From the NCBI GenBank assembly GCA_003221635.1, contig QHSR01000253.1, forward strand, positions 1 through 48,276: 48,276 nt of DNA, given 5' to 3'. Below, piece by piece: positions 1-8,466 of the stretch. Source of the DNA: Candidatus Rokuibacteriota bacterium. GTDB lineage: Bacteria > Methylomirabilota > Methylomirabilia > Rokubacteriales > CSP1-6. The notes under the pieces were generated by a model. The model was not told where the DNA came from and made no database searches. It was given only the letters and a program-made list of their open reading frames with translations. Numbering within the stretch: the stretch's first letter is position 1; every line of letters starts with the position of its first letter. Both the position numbers and the translations under genes were made by a program.

Positions 1-806
1 AGCTCGATCTCGGCGAACCAGGTGATGCCGGCCTCGCGGACGAAGCCCACGATGAGCGCCCCGACGAGGGCGCCCTCGAGGCTCCCGAGCCCGCCGATGA
101 CGACGACGATGAACGCCAGGACCAGCGCGTCCACGCCCATGCCGAGCACGGCCGACTGGCTCGGCACGATGATGGCGCCGCCCAGCCCCGCCATGAAGCA
201 GCCGAGCGTGAACGCCTGGATGTACACCCGGTTCACGTTGACCCCGAGGGCGGACGCCATCCGCATGTTCTGCGACGTCGCGCGGAGGACGATACCGAAC
301 CGCGTCTTGTAGATGAACGCCCAGAGGAAAAACGCGGCCAGGATCCCGACTCCGATCACGAGGAAGTTGTAGGTCGGGTACAGCGAGTCGCCGATCGTCA
401 CGCTGCCGAAGTTCTCGAAGACCTCGCTGGCCGAGAGCGGGTACGGCCCCCAGATGAAGCGCATGAGATCCTCGAGGATCATGAGGAGGCCGAAGGTGCA
501 GAGCAGCTGGTATTCCTCGGCGCGCTTGTAGAAGGGCCGGAGCAGCGTCGGCTCGAGGACCGCGCCGAGGACCGCCGCCGCGAGCGCGCCGGCCGGCAGG
601 AGCACGAGCAGCACGGTCACCGGCGCCCCGGCCGCGGCGGTGCCGATCGCCCAGGCCGTCACGTACGCGCCGAAGGCGTAGAGGTTGCCGTGCGCGAGGT
701 TCACGATCCGCATGACACCGTAGATGAGGCTGAGGCCGCCGGCGATCAGGAAGAGGACCGACGCGTAGAGAAGCGAGTTGAGGAGGTGGATCAGGAGGAC
801 GTCCAT
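1..806 (-). CDS. livH: LivH-type branched-chain amino-acid ABC permease, 3' partial
   Basis: Reading the minus strand from an ATG at 806 gives MDVLLIHLLNSLLYASVLFL followed by GGLSLIYGVMRIVNLAHGN, the hallmark N-terminus of inner-membrane permeases of the hydrophobic amino-acid uptake family. Further on are the typical RFGIVLRATSQNMRMA cytoplasmic segment and a glycine-rich GGLGSLEGALVGALIVG stretch near the C-terminus. The frame stays open to base 1, so the last few residues are missing. The start overlaps the stop of the preceding gene as TGATG, which implies translational coupling. It should form the membrane channel together with a LivM-like permease and two ATPases that would lie beyond the left edge. 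The imported solute cannot be told from sequence, because this transporter class serves amino acids, amides, urea and aromatic acids. Confidence 0.93.
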   Translation of the reverse strand, partial: MDVLLIHLLNSLLYASVLFLIAGGLSLIYGVMRIVNLAHGNLYAFGAYVTAWAIGTAAAGAPVTVLLVLLPAGALAAAVLGAVLEPTLLRPFYKRAEEYQLLCTFGLLMILEDLMRFIWGPYPLSASEVFENFGSVTIGDSLYPTYNFLVIGVGILAAFFLWAFIYKTRFGIVLRATSQNMRMASALGVNVNRVYIQAFTLGCFMAGLGGAIIVPSQSAVLGMGVDALVLAFIVVVIGGLGSLEGALVGALIVGFVREAGITWFAEIE

Positions 807-2986
807 CAGTCGGCCACGCGGTACGGGATCACCTTCACCTCGGCGTTCATCGAGTTTCCGTTCAGCGCCAGCGCCAGCAGAACGCGGTACGCGCCCGGCG
901 GCAGCTTGCCCTTGAGATCCACGATCAGCCGGCCGCCCTGCACCTCCTGCGTCCGGCCCGTCAGGACCACCTCGTCCGCGGCGCTGACCACCGTCCAGTG
1001 CGCCGCGAGCGTATCCCGGGCCTTTTCGCCGGTGGGCTCGAGGCGCAGCGGCTCCCGGACGATCTTATACGACCGCTCGAATTTCGTGAGCGTTTGCGCC
1101 TCGACCTGGAGCTCGAGGCGGTCCCCTCGCCGCTCGAGCCCGGCCACCCACGCGCGAAGGGGTAGGGCGTAGCGGTCGAACGAGCCGACGACGTTCGGGT
1201 ACGAGAGGTCGCGGAACACCGCCAGAACCGCGGAGTCGCCCGACCACTTCTGAAGCCGGTAGGGCCCGCTCGTCACGAGCCAGTGGCCGTGCTGGCGCCG
1301 GAAGCGCCGGAGCGCGGCCCACCGCTGACGGGCCTGCTCGACCGTCACGAGCCCCCGGAGCGGCTCGGGCACGTACGCCCGGCGCTCGAAGCCCTCGGCG
1401 ATCCCGGCGAGGGCGTCGCCGAGCTTCCGGTCCCGCGCCAGGTCGAGCCACGCGACGCCGCGGCGGCGGGCTTCGTCCTCCGAGAACGCCCCGAGGCCGC
1501 GGCTCACCGCTTCTTCCATCAGGACCAGAAGCTGCCAGGGGACCGGGCTCCACGGCGGGGCAATGGCCGGCGCCTCGGCGGCCTCGGCGGCATGACGGAG
1601 GTACACCTCGACGACCGGCGTCTCGAGGAACACGTGCAGATCACCGAAGTCCCTGACCTCGGTGTCGACCTTCACCACGCGCACGGCGGCGAGCCACTCG
1701 CGCAGGAGCGCGGTCGCCCGGTCCACCTGCTGGTCCTTCGCGCTCCAGCGCCGGGCGAAGACGTACGGGTAGACGAGGTCGGCGACGGTCATCTTCGTCT
1801 CGTCGTGGAACTTCGAGAGCGCGACGCGGTAGGTGACGCGTTGCTGAGCGACCATGCCCGGCGCCGCGGCGCGTAGCGCGCCCGTCGACGGCTCGGGCAC
1901 GAGGGCGTCGCGCGGCACCTCGACAGGCCCGGAAACCTCCACGGCGCGCGCGCGGTTCGACAACCAGCCGCCTCCGTACGGCTCGGGAAGCATCGCCGCA
2001 TCGCCAAGCGCCGACCAGACGAGCCCACCCGTCTCGTCGCTGAAGCCCGCGATCGGGTTCCACGCCGCCGCGGGACGCGCCGCCGCCGCGACGCGCAGCC
2101 AGCCGTTCCACGGGAAATCCTTCAGCTTCACGGTCCGGAAGAAGATCGCGGAGCCGAGACCCGTCTGCGAGTCGTAGCCGACGTTCTCCACGCCCTCCGA
2201 GTAGTCGTCGCCGACCGCCTCGCGCCGGACCGCGTATCCGAGGGGCACGCGCTCGCAGCCTCGCGTCAGAAGCGAGACCAAACGACGCTCGAGATTGAGG
2301 CGCTCGGTGGCGCTCGCGTAGCCGCCCCGCACGCGGCGGGCGAACGTCTCTTCGATCGCGCTCCGCCCGCCCGCATCGGTGACGCCGCGCGCATACACGA
2401 GGTGGGCGTGGAACCAGCCCTCTTTCAGCCAGGGCGGACCCGTCCAGCCGTTGAGCCGCGTGACCTCGTCGCGAAGGAGCCCCGACAGCGGGATCTCTTC
2501 GAGCGTCGCGTCCCATTCGCCGCCCGCCGCTCGCCACAGTGGGCTCGCCGGAAGCGCAGCGAGGCCGCCCCCCGGACGGATCCTGAGCGCTGGCCCCGCA
2601 GCAACCCCGGCGGTCACGCGCGCCTTCGCCGCCTCGACGAGGTCGCCGTGATGCACGTAGTCGTCGTGCCAGGGGGTGATGGGATACGGGTGGACGGTGT
2701 ACTCGGCCTTCGTCGTGGCGAGCGCGGACGCCAGTCGTGCGGCGGCGACGCAGCGATCGCGTGCATCGACGAACGCCCGGCTCGCGGGGTTGAACGTGAG
2801 AACGACGAACGAGCGGAGCGACTCCACCCAGGCGAGCTGCGCCGCGCCCTTCGGCGCAGCCAGTGGGCCCACGTAGGCGTGGATCCCCTTTCTCGCGAAC
2901 AGCCGCGGCGCCGCCGACGACTCGGCGAACCCCAGCGTGATCTCTTGAGGATAGAACGACGGATAATACGGGATCTCGTGCCCCAC
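806..2986 (-). CDS. Large solute-binding-like protein (family 5-like) inside the LIV operon
   Basis: This 726-residue protein starts at a GTG 13 bases after the preceding stop, behind a G-rich ribosome-binding stretch. I do not recognise it as a named protein. Two segments resemble extracellular solute-binding protein family 5 (dipeptide/nickel binding): SKFHDETKMTVADLVYPYVF near residue 390, which matches the usual 'kFhDGtpvtAeDvvysf' pattern, and VTSGPYRLQKW near residue 590. The last ~100 residues look like a beta-sandwich domain (GAYRVLLALALNGNSM). There is no signal peptide or lipobox at the chosen start, which is odd for a periplasmic binding protein; the N-terminal part may have been lost or an upstream start may exist. 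It sits between a type-1 binding protein and a LivH permease and overlaps the latter's start, so it probably belongs to the same uptake system. The function is inferred only. Confidence 0.6.
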   Translation of the reverse strand: MGHEIPYYPSFYPQEITLGFAESSAAPRLFARKGIHAYVGPLAAPKGAAQLAWVESLRSFVVLTFNPASRAFVDARDRCVAAARLASALATTKAEYTVHPYPITPWHDDYVHHGDLVEAAKARVTAGVAAGPALRIRPGGGLAALPASPLWRAAGGEWDATLEEIPLSGLLRDEVTRLNGWTGPPWLKEGWFHAHLVYARGVTDAGGRSAIEETFARRVRGGYASATERLNLERRLVSLLTRGCERVPLGYAVRREAVGDDYSEGVENVGYDSQTGLGSAIFFRTVKLKDFPWNGWLRVAAAARPAAAWNPIAGFSDETGGLVWSALGDAAMLPEPYGGGWLSNRARAVEVSGPVEVPRDALVPEPSTGALRAAAPGMVAQQRVTYRVALSKFHDETKMTVADLVYPYVFARRWSAKDQQVDRATALLREWLAAVRVVKVDTEVRDFGDLHVFLETPVVEVYLRHAAEAAEAPAIAPPWSPVPWQLLVLMEEAVSRGLGAFSEDEARRRGVAWLDLARDRKLGDALAGIAEGFERRAYVPEPLRGLVTVEQARQRWAALRRFRRQHGHWLVTSGPYRLQKWSGDSAVLAVFRDLSYPNVVGSFDRYALPLRAWVAGLERRGDRLELQVEAQTLTKFERSYKIVREPLRLEPTGEKARDTLAAHWTVVSAADEVVLTGRTQEVQGGRLIVDLKGKLPPGAYRVLLALALNGNSMNAEVKVIPYRVAD

Positions 2987-2999
2987 CCCCGGCCGAACG

Positions 3000-4329
3000 C
3001 TAAGCCTTGACGACCGGCCAGGTCTTGTCGATCCAGGTGTACGTCGAGGTCGGCTCTCCCTTGGGCCATCCGGGAGGCGCCGTGATGTTGCGGATCGGGA
3101 TCGTGATGATGCGGGTCGGGTCCAGGATCGGGAACGGGTACTCCGGCACGTTCTTGCTGAAGCCGGTCACCGCGTCCTTGTAACCCTGGTGGTTGTCCGG
3201 GCGGATGTAGACGTAGCCACCGGGACCCGCCATCATCATGCCTTCGAGCAGCGTGATGATCGCGTCGTCGTCGGGCCAGCCACCGCCGATCCTGTTGGCC
3301 TTCTCGATGGCCGACTTCAGCATGTGCGTGGCCATGTATCCGCCCTCGGCCTGCAAGTTCGGGTACTCGTTGAAGCGCGCGTGGTACTTCTCCCCGAAGG
3401 TCTTGTTGAGCGGCCACTTGTCGCCGCCCGGGTACGTGAAATGATAGTTCGAGTGCACGCCCGCCAGAACGCCCTCGGGGTGGTCCTTGCCGAGCGCGTG
3501 CGGCGCGACGCCGAAGGCGATCGTGCTGGCGAACTTCGCCTTCTGGAACATGCCGTAGCGCAGCGCCTGCTTGTACATGGCGACGTAGTCCCCACCCCAC
3601 ACCGACGACACGATCAGGTCGGGCTTCGCCGCGATCGCCTCCGTGATGTGCGAGGCGAAGTCGGTGGTGCCGAGCTTCGGCCAGCCTTCCGAGACCACTT
3701 CGGATTGCGGCATCAGCTTCTTCATGACGACCTTCACGTGGTCGAAGGCGTTCCGCCCATAGGAGTAGTCCGGATGGATGTGGGCGACCCGCTTGGTCTT
3801 GGGCCAGGTCTGGGCGATGCCGAGCGCGCAGGTCACGCCGTCAGCCGACTGCATGTTGGTGATGCGGAAGATGTAGTGTGGGTTCGGCACGGCCTTGTCG
3901 AAGAGGAAGTCGGTGCAGCCGTCGACGAAGATCGTGAGGAGCTTCAGCTCCTCGGCGACGGGACCGAGCGCCGGCGTGTTGCCGCTCGAGGTGATGCCGC
4001 AGAAGAAGTCGATGTTCTCGGAGAGCTTCAGGCGCCGGAGCTCCTTGACGTTCGCGTCGGTGCCGGCGTTCTCGTCGGCCTTGAGGAGCTCGATCTTCCG
4101 CTTGCCCAGGAGCCCGCCCGCCGCGTTGATCTCCTCGCACCGCGGCCGGCCCGGTGAAGAACGTCATGTGACCGATCCGGTAGGGCTTGTCGGGGATGTT
4201 GCCCTTCGGCTTGTCCTGCGCGTGAGCGACCCCCACGAGGGGAATGGCCGCTCCAGTCGATGCGAGCGCGGCGCCGACGCTGACGCCGAGAGTGCCTAGA
4301 AAGTCCCGCCGATTCACTTCGCCTGCCAT
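3000..4329 (-). pseudogene. LIV-type periplasmic binding protein, broken by internal deletion/frameshift
   Basis: The 5' end encodes a Tat signal (NRRDFLGTLGVSVGAALAS, ending in AHAQ) and the start of a type-1 periplasmic binding domain (PYRIGHMTFFTGPAA). At about 4142 the frame changes: continuing the family sequence (CEEINAAGGLLGKRKIELLK) requires another frame, and the roughly 12-17 residues usually found between these two segments are absent. The second frame then runs uninterrupted to the stop at 3000 and contains the rest of the binding domain. The start ATG at 4329 has a strong ribosome-binding site (GGAGGGA at 4335-4341). As written the gene makes only a short product. It is either a genuine recent pseudogene or a sequencing/assembly error; the rest of the sequence shows no decay, which favours a recent event or an error. 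In intact form it would deliver substrate to the LivH-type permease downstream. Confidence 0.85.
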
Positions 4330-4385
4330 GGTGATCCCTCCATTGGGTCGACGCCTCTCGGGTGGGCGTGGTGCTTCACGCGTTG

Positions 4386-4414
4386 AGCTAAAACCCTGGG
4401 CGCGCGAATGTCAA
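4386..4414 (-). promoter_or_regulatory. Probable sigma-70 promoter of the LIV-type operon
   Basis: On the minus strand a perfect -35 box TTGACA (4414 to 4409) is followed after 17 bases by TTAGCT (4391 to 4386) as a weak -10. It lies about 60 bases upstream of the ATG at 4329. The assignment rests on sequence only. Confidence 0.5.
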
Positions 4415-4448
4415 GAAACGCAGCTCAGGCTCCGCCGCCTCTGTAACC

Positions 4449-4454
4449 TATAAT
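4449..4454 (+). promoter_or_regulatory. Possible -10 box (TATAAT) for the membrane-protein gene
   Basis: A perfect TATAAT lies 36 bases before the ATG at 4490. No clear -35 box is visible at 16-18 bases upstream. If real, transcription would start near 4461, which argues against the in-frame GTG at 4457 as the translation start. Confidence 0.3.
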
Positions 4455-4489
4455 CAGTGGTCAACGGACTCCGTTCCCGGCCTGACGAA

Positions 4490-5158
4490 ATGGTGGCGCG
4501 ACTGGTCCGAGCCGTGATGGCCACGCTGCGGGGCATCGGCGCCGCTGTGCGGGCGCGCCCCGGGACGGCGCTCGCGGTCGTCGGTGGCGTCCTCGCCCTC
4601 CACGTGTTTCTGCCGCCGCTGGTGCTGACGGTCACCCGCACGCCGTGGACCTACTTCGCCTTCAATCCGTGGCTCGCGCGGCTGCCGGACTATCTGGTCT
4701 CCAGCGTGCCGCTCGAGCAGAAGCTCGACTTTCTCTCCCGGGTCGCGCTCTTCTGGTTCACGGCGGACGGTCCGTACGGGTTCCCGGAGTGGGGCTTTGC
4801 CGTCGACACGATGGACCTCGCGCGCTTCCTCGCGATGTCGCTCCTGGTCGGCGCGTACTTCGCGCTCGTGCTCTATCGGCGCGAGCAGGGGCGCCTGGCC
4901 GGCTGGCGGGCAGGCACGAGCCGCGCCAGCGGAATCGTCGGCGCGTGTGCGGGAGTGCTCGGGCTCTCGACGGGCCCGTGCAGCGTGGTGGGCTGCGGCG
5001 CGCCGGTGCTCCCGGTCGTCGGTCTCGTCTTCGCCGGCCTCTCGAGCGGCACGCTCGCCCTGCTCTCCGGCGCGTCGCGCCTCCTGAGCGCGGTCGTCCT
5101 CGTCGCGCTGCCCCTGGTCGTCGCCTGGCTCGGCTGGCAGGCCGGCTCCGACGACTAG
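4490..5158 (+). CDS. Polytopic membrane protein of unknown function
   Basis: The 222-residue product has about four to five hydrophobic helices: one near the N-terminus (ALAVVGGVLALHVFLPPLVL), one around residues 110-125, and two or three in the last 80 residues. A cysteine/glycine segment in the C-terminal third, STGPCSVVGCGAPVLPVVGL, is striking and could bind a metal or form a disulfide, but I recognise no family. The frame is open back to a GTG at 4457; I chose the ATG at 4490 because a TATAAT box sits immediately before 4457. It is transcribed divergently from the LIV-type operon and is the only plus-strand gene in the first 15 kb, so it is probably monocistronic. Confidence 0.6.
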   Translation: MVARLVRAVMATLRGIGAAVRARPGTALAVVGGVLALHVFLPPLVLTVTRTPWTYFAFNPWLARLPDYLVSSVPLEQKLDFLSRVALFWFTADGPYGFPEWGFAVDTMDLARFLAMSLLVGAYFALVLYRREQGRLAGWRAGTSRASGIVGACAGVLGLSTGPCSVVGCGAPVLPVVGLVFAGLSSGTLALLSGASRLLSAVVLVALPLVVAWLGWQAGSDD

Positions 5159-5164
5159 ACCTTT

Positions 5165-5329
5165 TCAGGACTTCCGGGACGTCTTGGAAAAAAACGTGCC
5201 CATCAGCGGGCGCAGGTCACGGCGGCCGCACTGGGGACACTTCGCCTCGCTCTTCTCGCGCTCGCTGATGGACAGGGTCAGCGACACTTCCTTCTGGCAC
5301 GTGTCACAGAAGAACTCGTAGAGAGGCAT
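5165..5329 (-). CDS. FmdB-type zinc-ribbon protein, 54 aa
   Basis: A 54-residue ORF begins MPLYEFFCDTCQKEVSL and contains a second pair CPQCG, so the two CxxC knuckles (C8/C11 and C31/C34) form a zinc ribbon of the FmdB/CxxC-ssRNA regulatory family. Members are small putative regulators often found downstream of metabolic enzymes. The ATG at 5329 has a strong GGAGGA ribosome-binding site 7 bases upstream. It follows the aldehyde dehydrogenase with a gap of about 40 bases and the same orientation, so the two are probably co-transcribed. Its C-terminus (SKTSRKS) is basic. The exact role is unknown. Confidence 0.82.
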   Translation of the reverse strand: MPLYEFFCDTCQKEVSLTLSISEREKSEAKCPQCGRRDLRPLMGTFFSKTSRKS

Positions 5330-5369
5330 GATCCGTCCTCCTCTCGACGTCGAAGGCCGACGTGATGGG

Positions 5370-6821
5370 TCAGCTCAGGTTGACGACGACGGACTTCACC
5401 TCCGTGTATTCTGCGATCCCCTCGTGGCCCCCTTCGCGCCCGAGACCGGATTCCTTGAAGCCGCCGAACGGGATCTCGTGGGTGTAGCCGGTGGCGTCGT
5501 TGGCCCCGACGAGGCCGTACTCGAGCTGCTCGGCCACGCGGACGAGCCGGGTCAGATCGCGCGTATAGAAATAGGCGGCCAGCCCGTACGTGGTCGCGTT
5601 GGCGCGCCGGATCACCTCTTCCTCCGTGTCGAAGACGAGGATCGGCGCCGCCGGTCCGAAGATCTCCTCCTGCGCGATCGCCATGTCGTCGGTCACGTCG
5701 ACCAGCACGGCGGGCGCATAGAAGAATCCCTTGGCGTACGAGTCGCCGTTGAGGTACTGGCCACCGGTCACGAGCTTCGCGCCGTGCTTGACCGCGTCCT
5801 CGACCAGCGAGTGCACCTTCGCCCGCGTCTCCTCGTTGATCAGGGGGCCGATCTGCGCGCCCGGCTCGAAGCCCGGGGCCACCTTCAGCCGCTTGACCGC
5901 CTCGATGAACGCCGGGACGAAGCGGCCGGCGATCCCGCGCTGGACGTAGATGCGGTTCGCGCAGATGCACGACTGTCCGCCCACGCGCAGGAACTTCATC
6001 GCCACCGCCCCCTCGAGGGCCGGCTGGAAGTCGGCGTCGTCGAACACGATGAAGGGCGCGTTGCCGCCGAGCTCGAACGAGAGCCGCGTGACCTGCTTGG
6101 CCGCGGCTTGCATGATCCCCTTGCCCACCTCGGTGGAGCCGGTGAAGCCGATCTTGCGGATCAATGGATGCGTGAGCAGCTGCGCGCCGACGAGCCGCGA
6201 GCGATTGGTGGTGAGGACGTTGAACACGCCGGGCGGCAGCCCCGCGACCTCGGTGATCCGCGCGATGGCGAGCGCGGTCAGCGGCGTGGCCGAGGCCGGC
6301 TTGAGCACGACGCTGCAACCGGCGGCCAGAGCCGGCGCGATCTTGCGGGTCACCATCGTCGCGGGAAAGTTCCACGGCGTCACCGCGGCGACGGGTCCGA
6401 TCGGCTGGCGGAACACCCAGTACCGCTTCCCGGGCTGGGGCGACGGGATCCACTCGCCGCTCACCCGGCGCGCCTCCTCGGCGAACCAGCCGAAGTAGCC
6501 GAGCGAGAACTGGACTTCCTTCCTCGCCTCTTCGAAGGGCTTGCCATTCTCGAGTGTCACGAGCCGCGCCAGCTCGTCCCGCCGCTCCTCCATGAGCGCC
6601 TGGATCTTGAGGAGGATGCGGCCGCGGTCCTTGGGCACCATCTGCGACCACGCGCTGAACGACGCATGCGCGGCCGTGACCGCGCGCTGGATCTCCGGCC
6701 CGGCGCCGTTCGCGACCTTCGCGACGACGGTGCCGTCGGCGGGGTTCGTGACATCGAAGGTGGCTCCGCCATCGGCGAGCACCCACTCGCCGTTGATGTA
6801 CATGCGTTCGCCGTCTGCCAT
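5370..6821 (-). CDS. NAD(P)-dependent aldehyde dehydrogenase, succinate-semialdehyde type
   Basis: This 483-residue cytoplasmic enzyme has all landmarks of the aldehyde dehydrogenase superfamily: the oxyanion-hole asparagine in PWNFP (N151), a cofactor-binding lysine (VLKP, K174), the Rossmann motif GFTGSTEVGK (225-234), the general base in FELGGNAP (E250) and the nucleophile in GGQSCICANR (C285). The GQSCICANR form and the C-terminal GFKESGLGREGG stretch are typical of the GabD/succinate-semialdehyde subgroup, so oxidation of a small semialdehyde to its acid is likely. The length matches the family. The ATG at 6821 is preceded by GAGGAA. Substrate assignment beyond the subgroup is inference. 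Confidence 0.9.
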   Translation of the reverse strand: MADGERMYINGEWVLADGGATFDVTNPADGTVVAKVANGAGPEIQRAVTAAHASFSAWSQMVPKDRGRILLKIQALMEERRDELARLVTLENGKPFEEARKEVQFSLGYFGWFAEEARRVSGEWIPSPQPGKRYWVFRQPIGPVAAVTPWNFPATMVTRKIAPALAAGCSVVLKPASATPLTALAIARITEVAGLPPGVFNVLTTNRSRLVGAQLLTHPLIRKIGFTGSTEVGKGIMQAAAKQVTRLSFELGGNAPFIVFDDADFQPALEGAVAMKFLRVGGQSCICANRIYVQRGIAGRFVPAFIEAVKRLKVAPGFEPGAQIGPLINEETRAKVHSLVEDAVKHGAKLVTGGQYLNGDSYAKGFFYAPAVLVDVTDDMAIAQEEIFGPAAPILVFDTEEEVIRRANATTYGLAAYFYTRDLTRLVRVAEQLEYGLVGANDATGYTHEIPFGGFKESGLGREGGHEGIAEYTEVKSVVVNLS

Positions 6822-6966
6822 GCGTGGTTCCTCCGTTTCGCTGGTGGGGCCTCGTTCGCCCCGGCGAGGCGAGAGCCTACGCCGGCACGCTACCCCGCGC
6901 TAGACGCGCTGCGCCAAGCCGTGGAGGTGACGCGCCGTGTCGCCGGCTCGGGCGCGCGCGAGCGTG

Positions 6967-8322
6967 TCAGGTCATGGAGACCGGGTTCGCCTGGAGGTGG
7001 CTCACGAGCCAGCGCACGGCACGCAGGAGCTGGCCGTCGCGGTGCCGTGCGCCGACGAGCTGGACGCCGAGCGGCAGACCGTTTGCGCCCTGCATGAGCG
7101 GCACGCTGAGCGCCGGCATGCCGCAGAGCGTCCACAGCGCACAGAAGGCCGGATCCCCGGTCGACTCGAGTCCCGCCGGCGCCGTGCCGAAGGCGGCAGG
7201 CGTCAGGATCGCGTCATAGCGCTGCTCGAACAGCTCGGTCAGGCTCGCGGCGAGCTCGGGAATGCTCGCGCGGGCGCCGAGGTAGTCGACGGCGCGGACG
7301 GCGCGGCCGTGCTCGATCCGCGAACGCAGCGCGGGCGACAGCTTGTCGCGTCCGTTGTCCCACTCTCGGCGGAGACTGATCGCCATCTCCGCGCCACCGA
7401 TGGCGCGCTGCCATTCGAGCACCTCGTCGATCGAGACGACGAGCTCGATTTCCTCGACGCGACCGCCGAGGTGGTCCACCAGCTCCTCGAACGCCTCCCG
7501 GGCGTCGGGGTCGACGCGATCCCAGAGCGGCGTCTTCAGGAAGGCAAACATGGGCGTCAGCGGGGGCTCCTGGGCGGCCACGTCTCGGTACGGAACGCGG
7601 GCGCGTGGTCGCGAGTCCGGGTCCCGCTCGTCGTGAGCCGCGAGCTCTCCGAGCAGCAGCGCGATGTCCTCGAGCGAGCGCGCGAACAGGCCGACGTGGT
7701 CGAGCGTGCGCGAGAGCTGGAACATGCCGTGCCGCGGCACCAGTCCGTGGGTCGGCTTGAAGCCGAAGACTCCGCAGTACGAGGCCGGCCGGATCGTCGA
7801 GCCGGTGGTCTGGCTGCCGAGCGCCAGCGGCACCATCCCCGCGGCGACCGCCGCGGCCGACCCGCTCGACGACCCGCCCGGCGTGTGCGCGGGGTTGTGC
7901 GGGTTCCGCGTTTTCCCGGGGGTGCGAGTGGCGAACTCGGTCGTGACGGTCTTGCCCATGACGATCGCGCCCGCCGCCCGGAGCAGCGACACCACCGAGG
8001 CATCACGGGACGGCGTACGGCCGGCGTGCAGCACCGAGCCGTTCTCGGTCGGCATGTCGGCGGTGTCGATGATGTCCTTGATCCCCACCGGCACCCCATG
8101 CAGCGCTCCGGTGGGCTGCCCGGACATCCGGTACTCGTCGGCGGCGCGCGCCTGGGCCAGCGCGTGCTCCGGATCGAGGAACGCCCACGCCTGGATCTGC
8201 CCGTCGACCTCACGCACGCACGCCAAACACGCCTGCACGAGCTCGACCGACGTGATGACCCCGTCGCGGATCATCCGCGCCCCCTCCACCGCCCCCACCC
8301 AATGAAGATTCGTCAGATCCAT
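6967..8322 (-). CDS. Amidase signature family amidohydrolase
   Basis: The 451-residue protein carries the amidase signature core with its Ser-cisSer-Lys triad: K82 in VGIKDIID, S151 in TPGGSSSGSAAA and the nucleophile S175 in TTGSTIRPAS. This family hydrolyses carbon-nitrogen bonds of amides in the cytoplasm. It is related to GatA, but there are no gatB/gatC neighbours and the C-terminal region is not GatA-like, so a catabolic amidase is more likely. It lies downstream of the TRAP transporter operon across a 144-base gap filled with three GC-rich hairpins, and may process a compound imported by that transporter; this link is inferred from position only. Confidence 0.88.
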   Translation of the reverse strand: MDLTNLHWVGAVEGARMIRDGVITSVELVQACLACVREVDGQIQAWAFLDPEHALAQARAADEYRMSGQPTGALHGVPVGIKDIIDTADMPTENGSVLHAGRTPSRDASVVSLLRAAGAIVMGKTVTTEFATRTPGKTRNPHNPAHTPGGSSSGSAAAVAAGMVPLALGSQTTGSTIRPASYCGVFGFKPTHGLVPRHGMFQLSRTLDHVGLFARSLEDIALLLGELAAHDERDPDSRPRARVPYRDVAAQEPPLTPMFAFLKTPLWDRVDPDAREAFEELVDHLGGRVEEIELVVSIDEVLEWQRAIGGAEMAISLRREWDNGRDKLSPALRSRIEHGRAVRAVDYLGARASIPELAASLTELFEQRYDAILTPAAFGTAPAGLESTGDPAFCALWTLCGMPALSVPLMQGANGLPLGVQLVGARHRDGQLLRAVRWLVSHLQANPVSMT

Positions 8323-8368
8323 CGCCTCCAGAGATTATCACTACAGGCACTTGCCCAGCCGCGCTCGA

Positions 8369-8460
8369 GCGCGGGCTTCGCCCGCGCAATCCTGATCTGG
8401 GGGAGGCTCGGAGGGGGCCGTCGAGGCCCCCTTCGATCAGGACGGGGGACGAAGTCCCCC
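8369..8460. repeat. Cluster of three perfect short hairpins between dctM and the amidase gene
   Basis: Three inverted repeats follow one another: GCGCGGGC/GCCCGCGC (8369-8387, loop TTC), GGGGGCC/GGCCCCC (8413-8431, loop GTCGA) and GGGGGAC/GTCCCCC (8444-8460, loop GAA). They lie just after the dctM stop on the transcribed strand. None is followed by a T-run in either direction, so they are not classical intrinsic terminators. They could stabilise mRNA 3' ends or be a mobile palindromic repeat. Confidence 0.75.
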
Positions 8461-8466
8461 TCCGGG

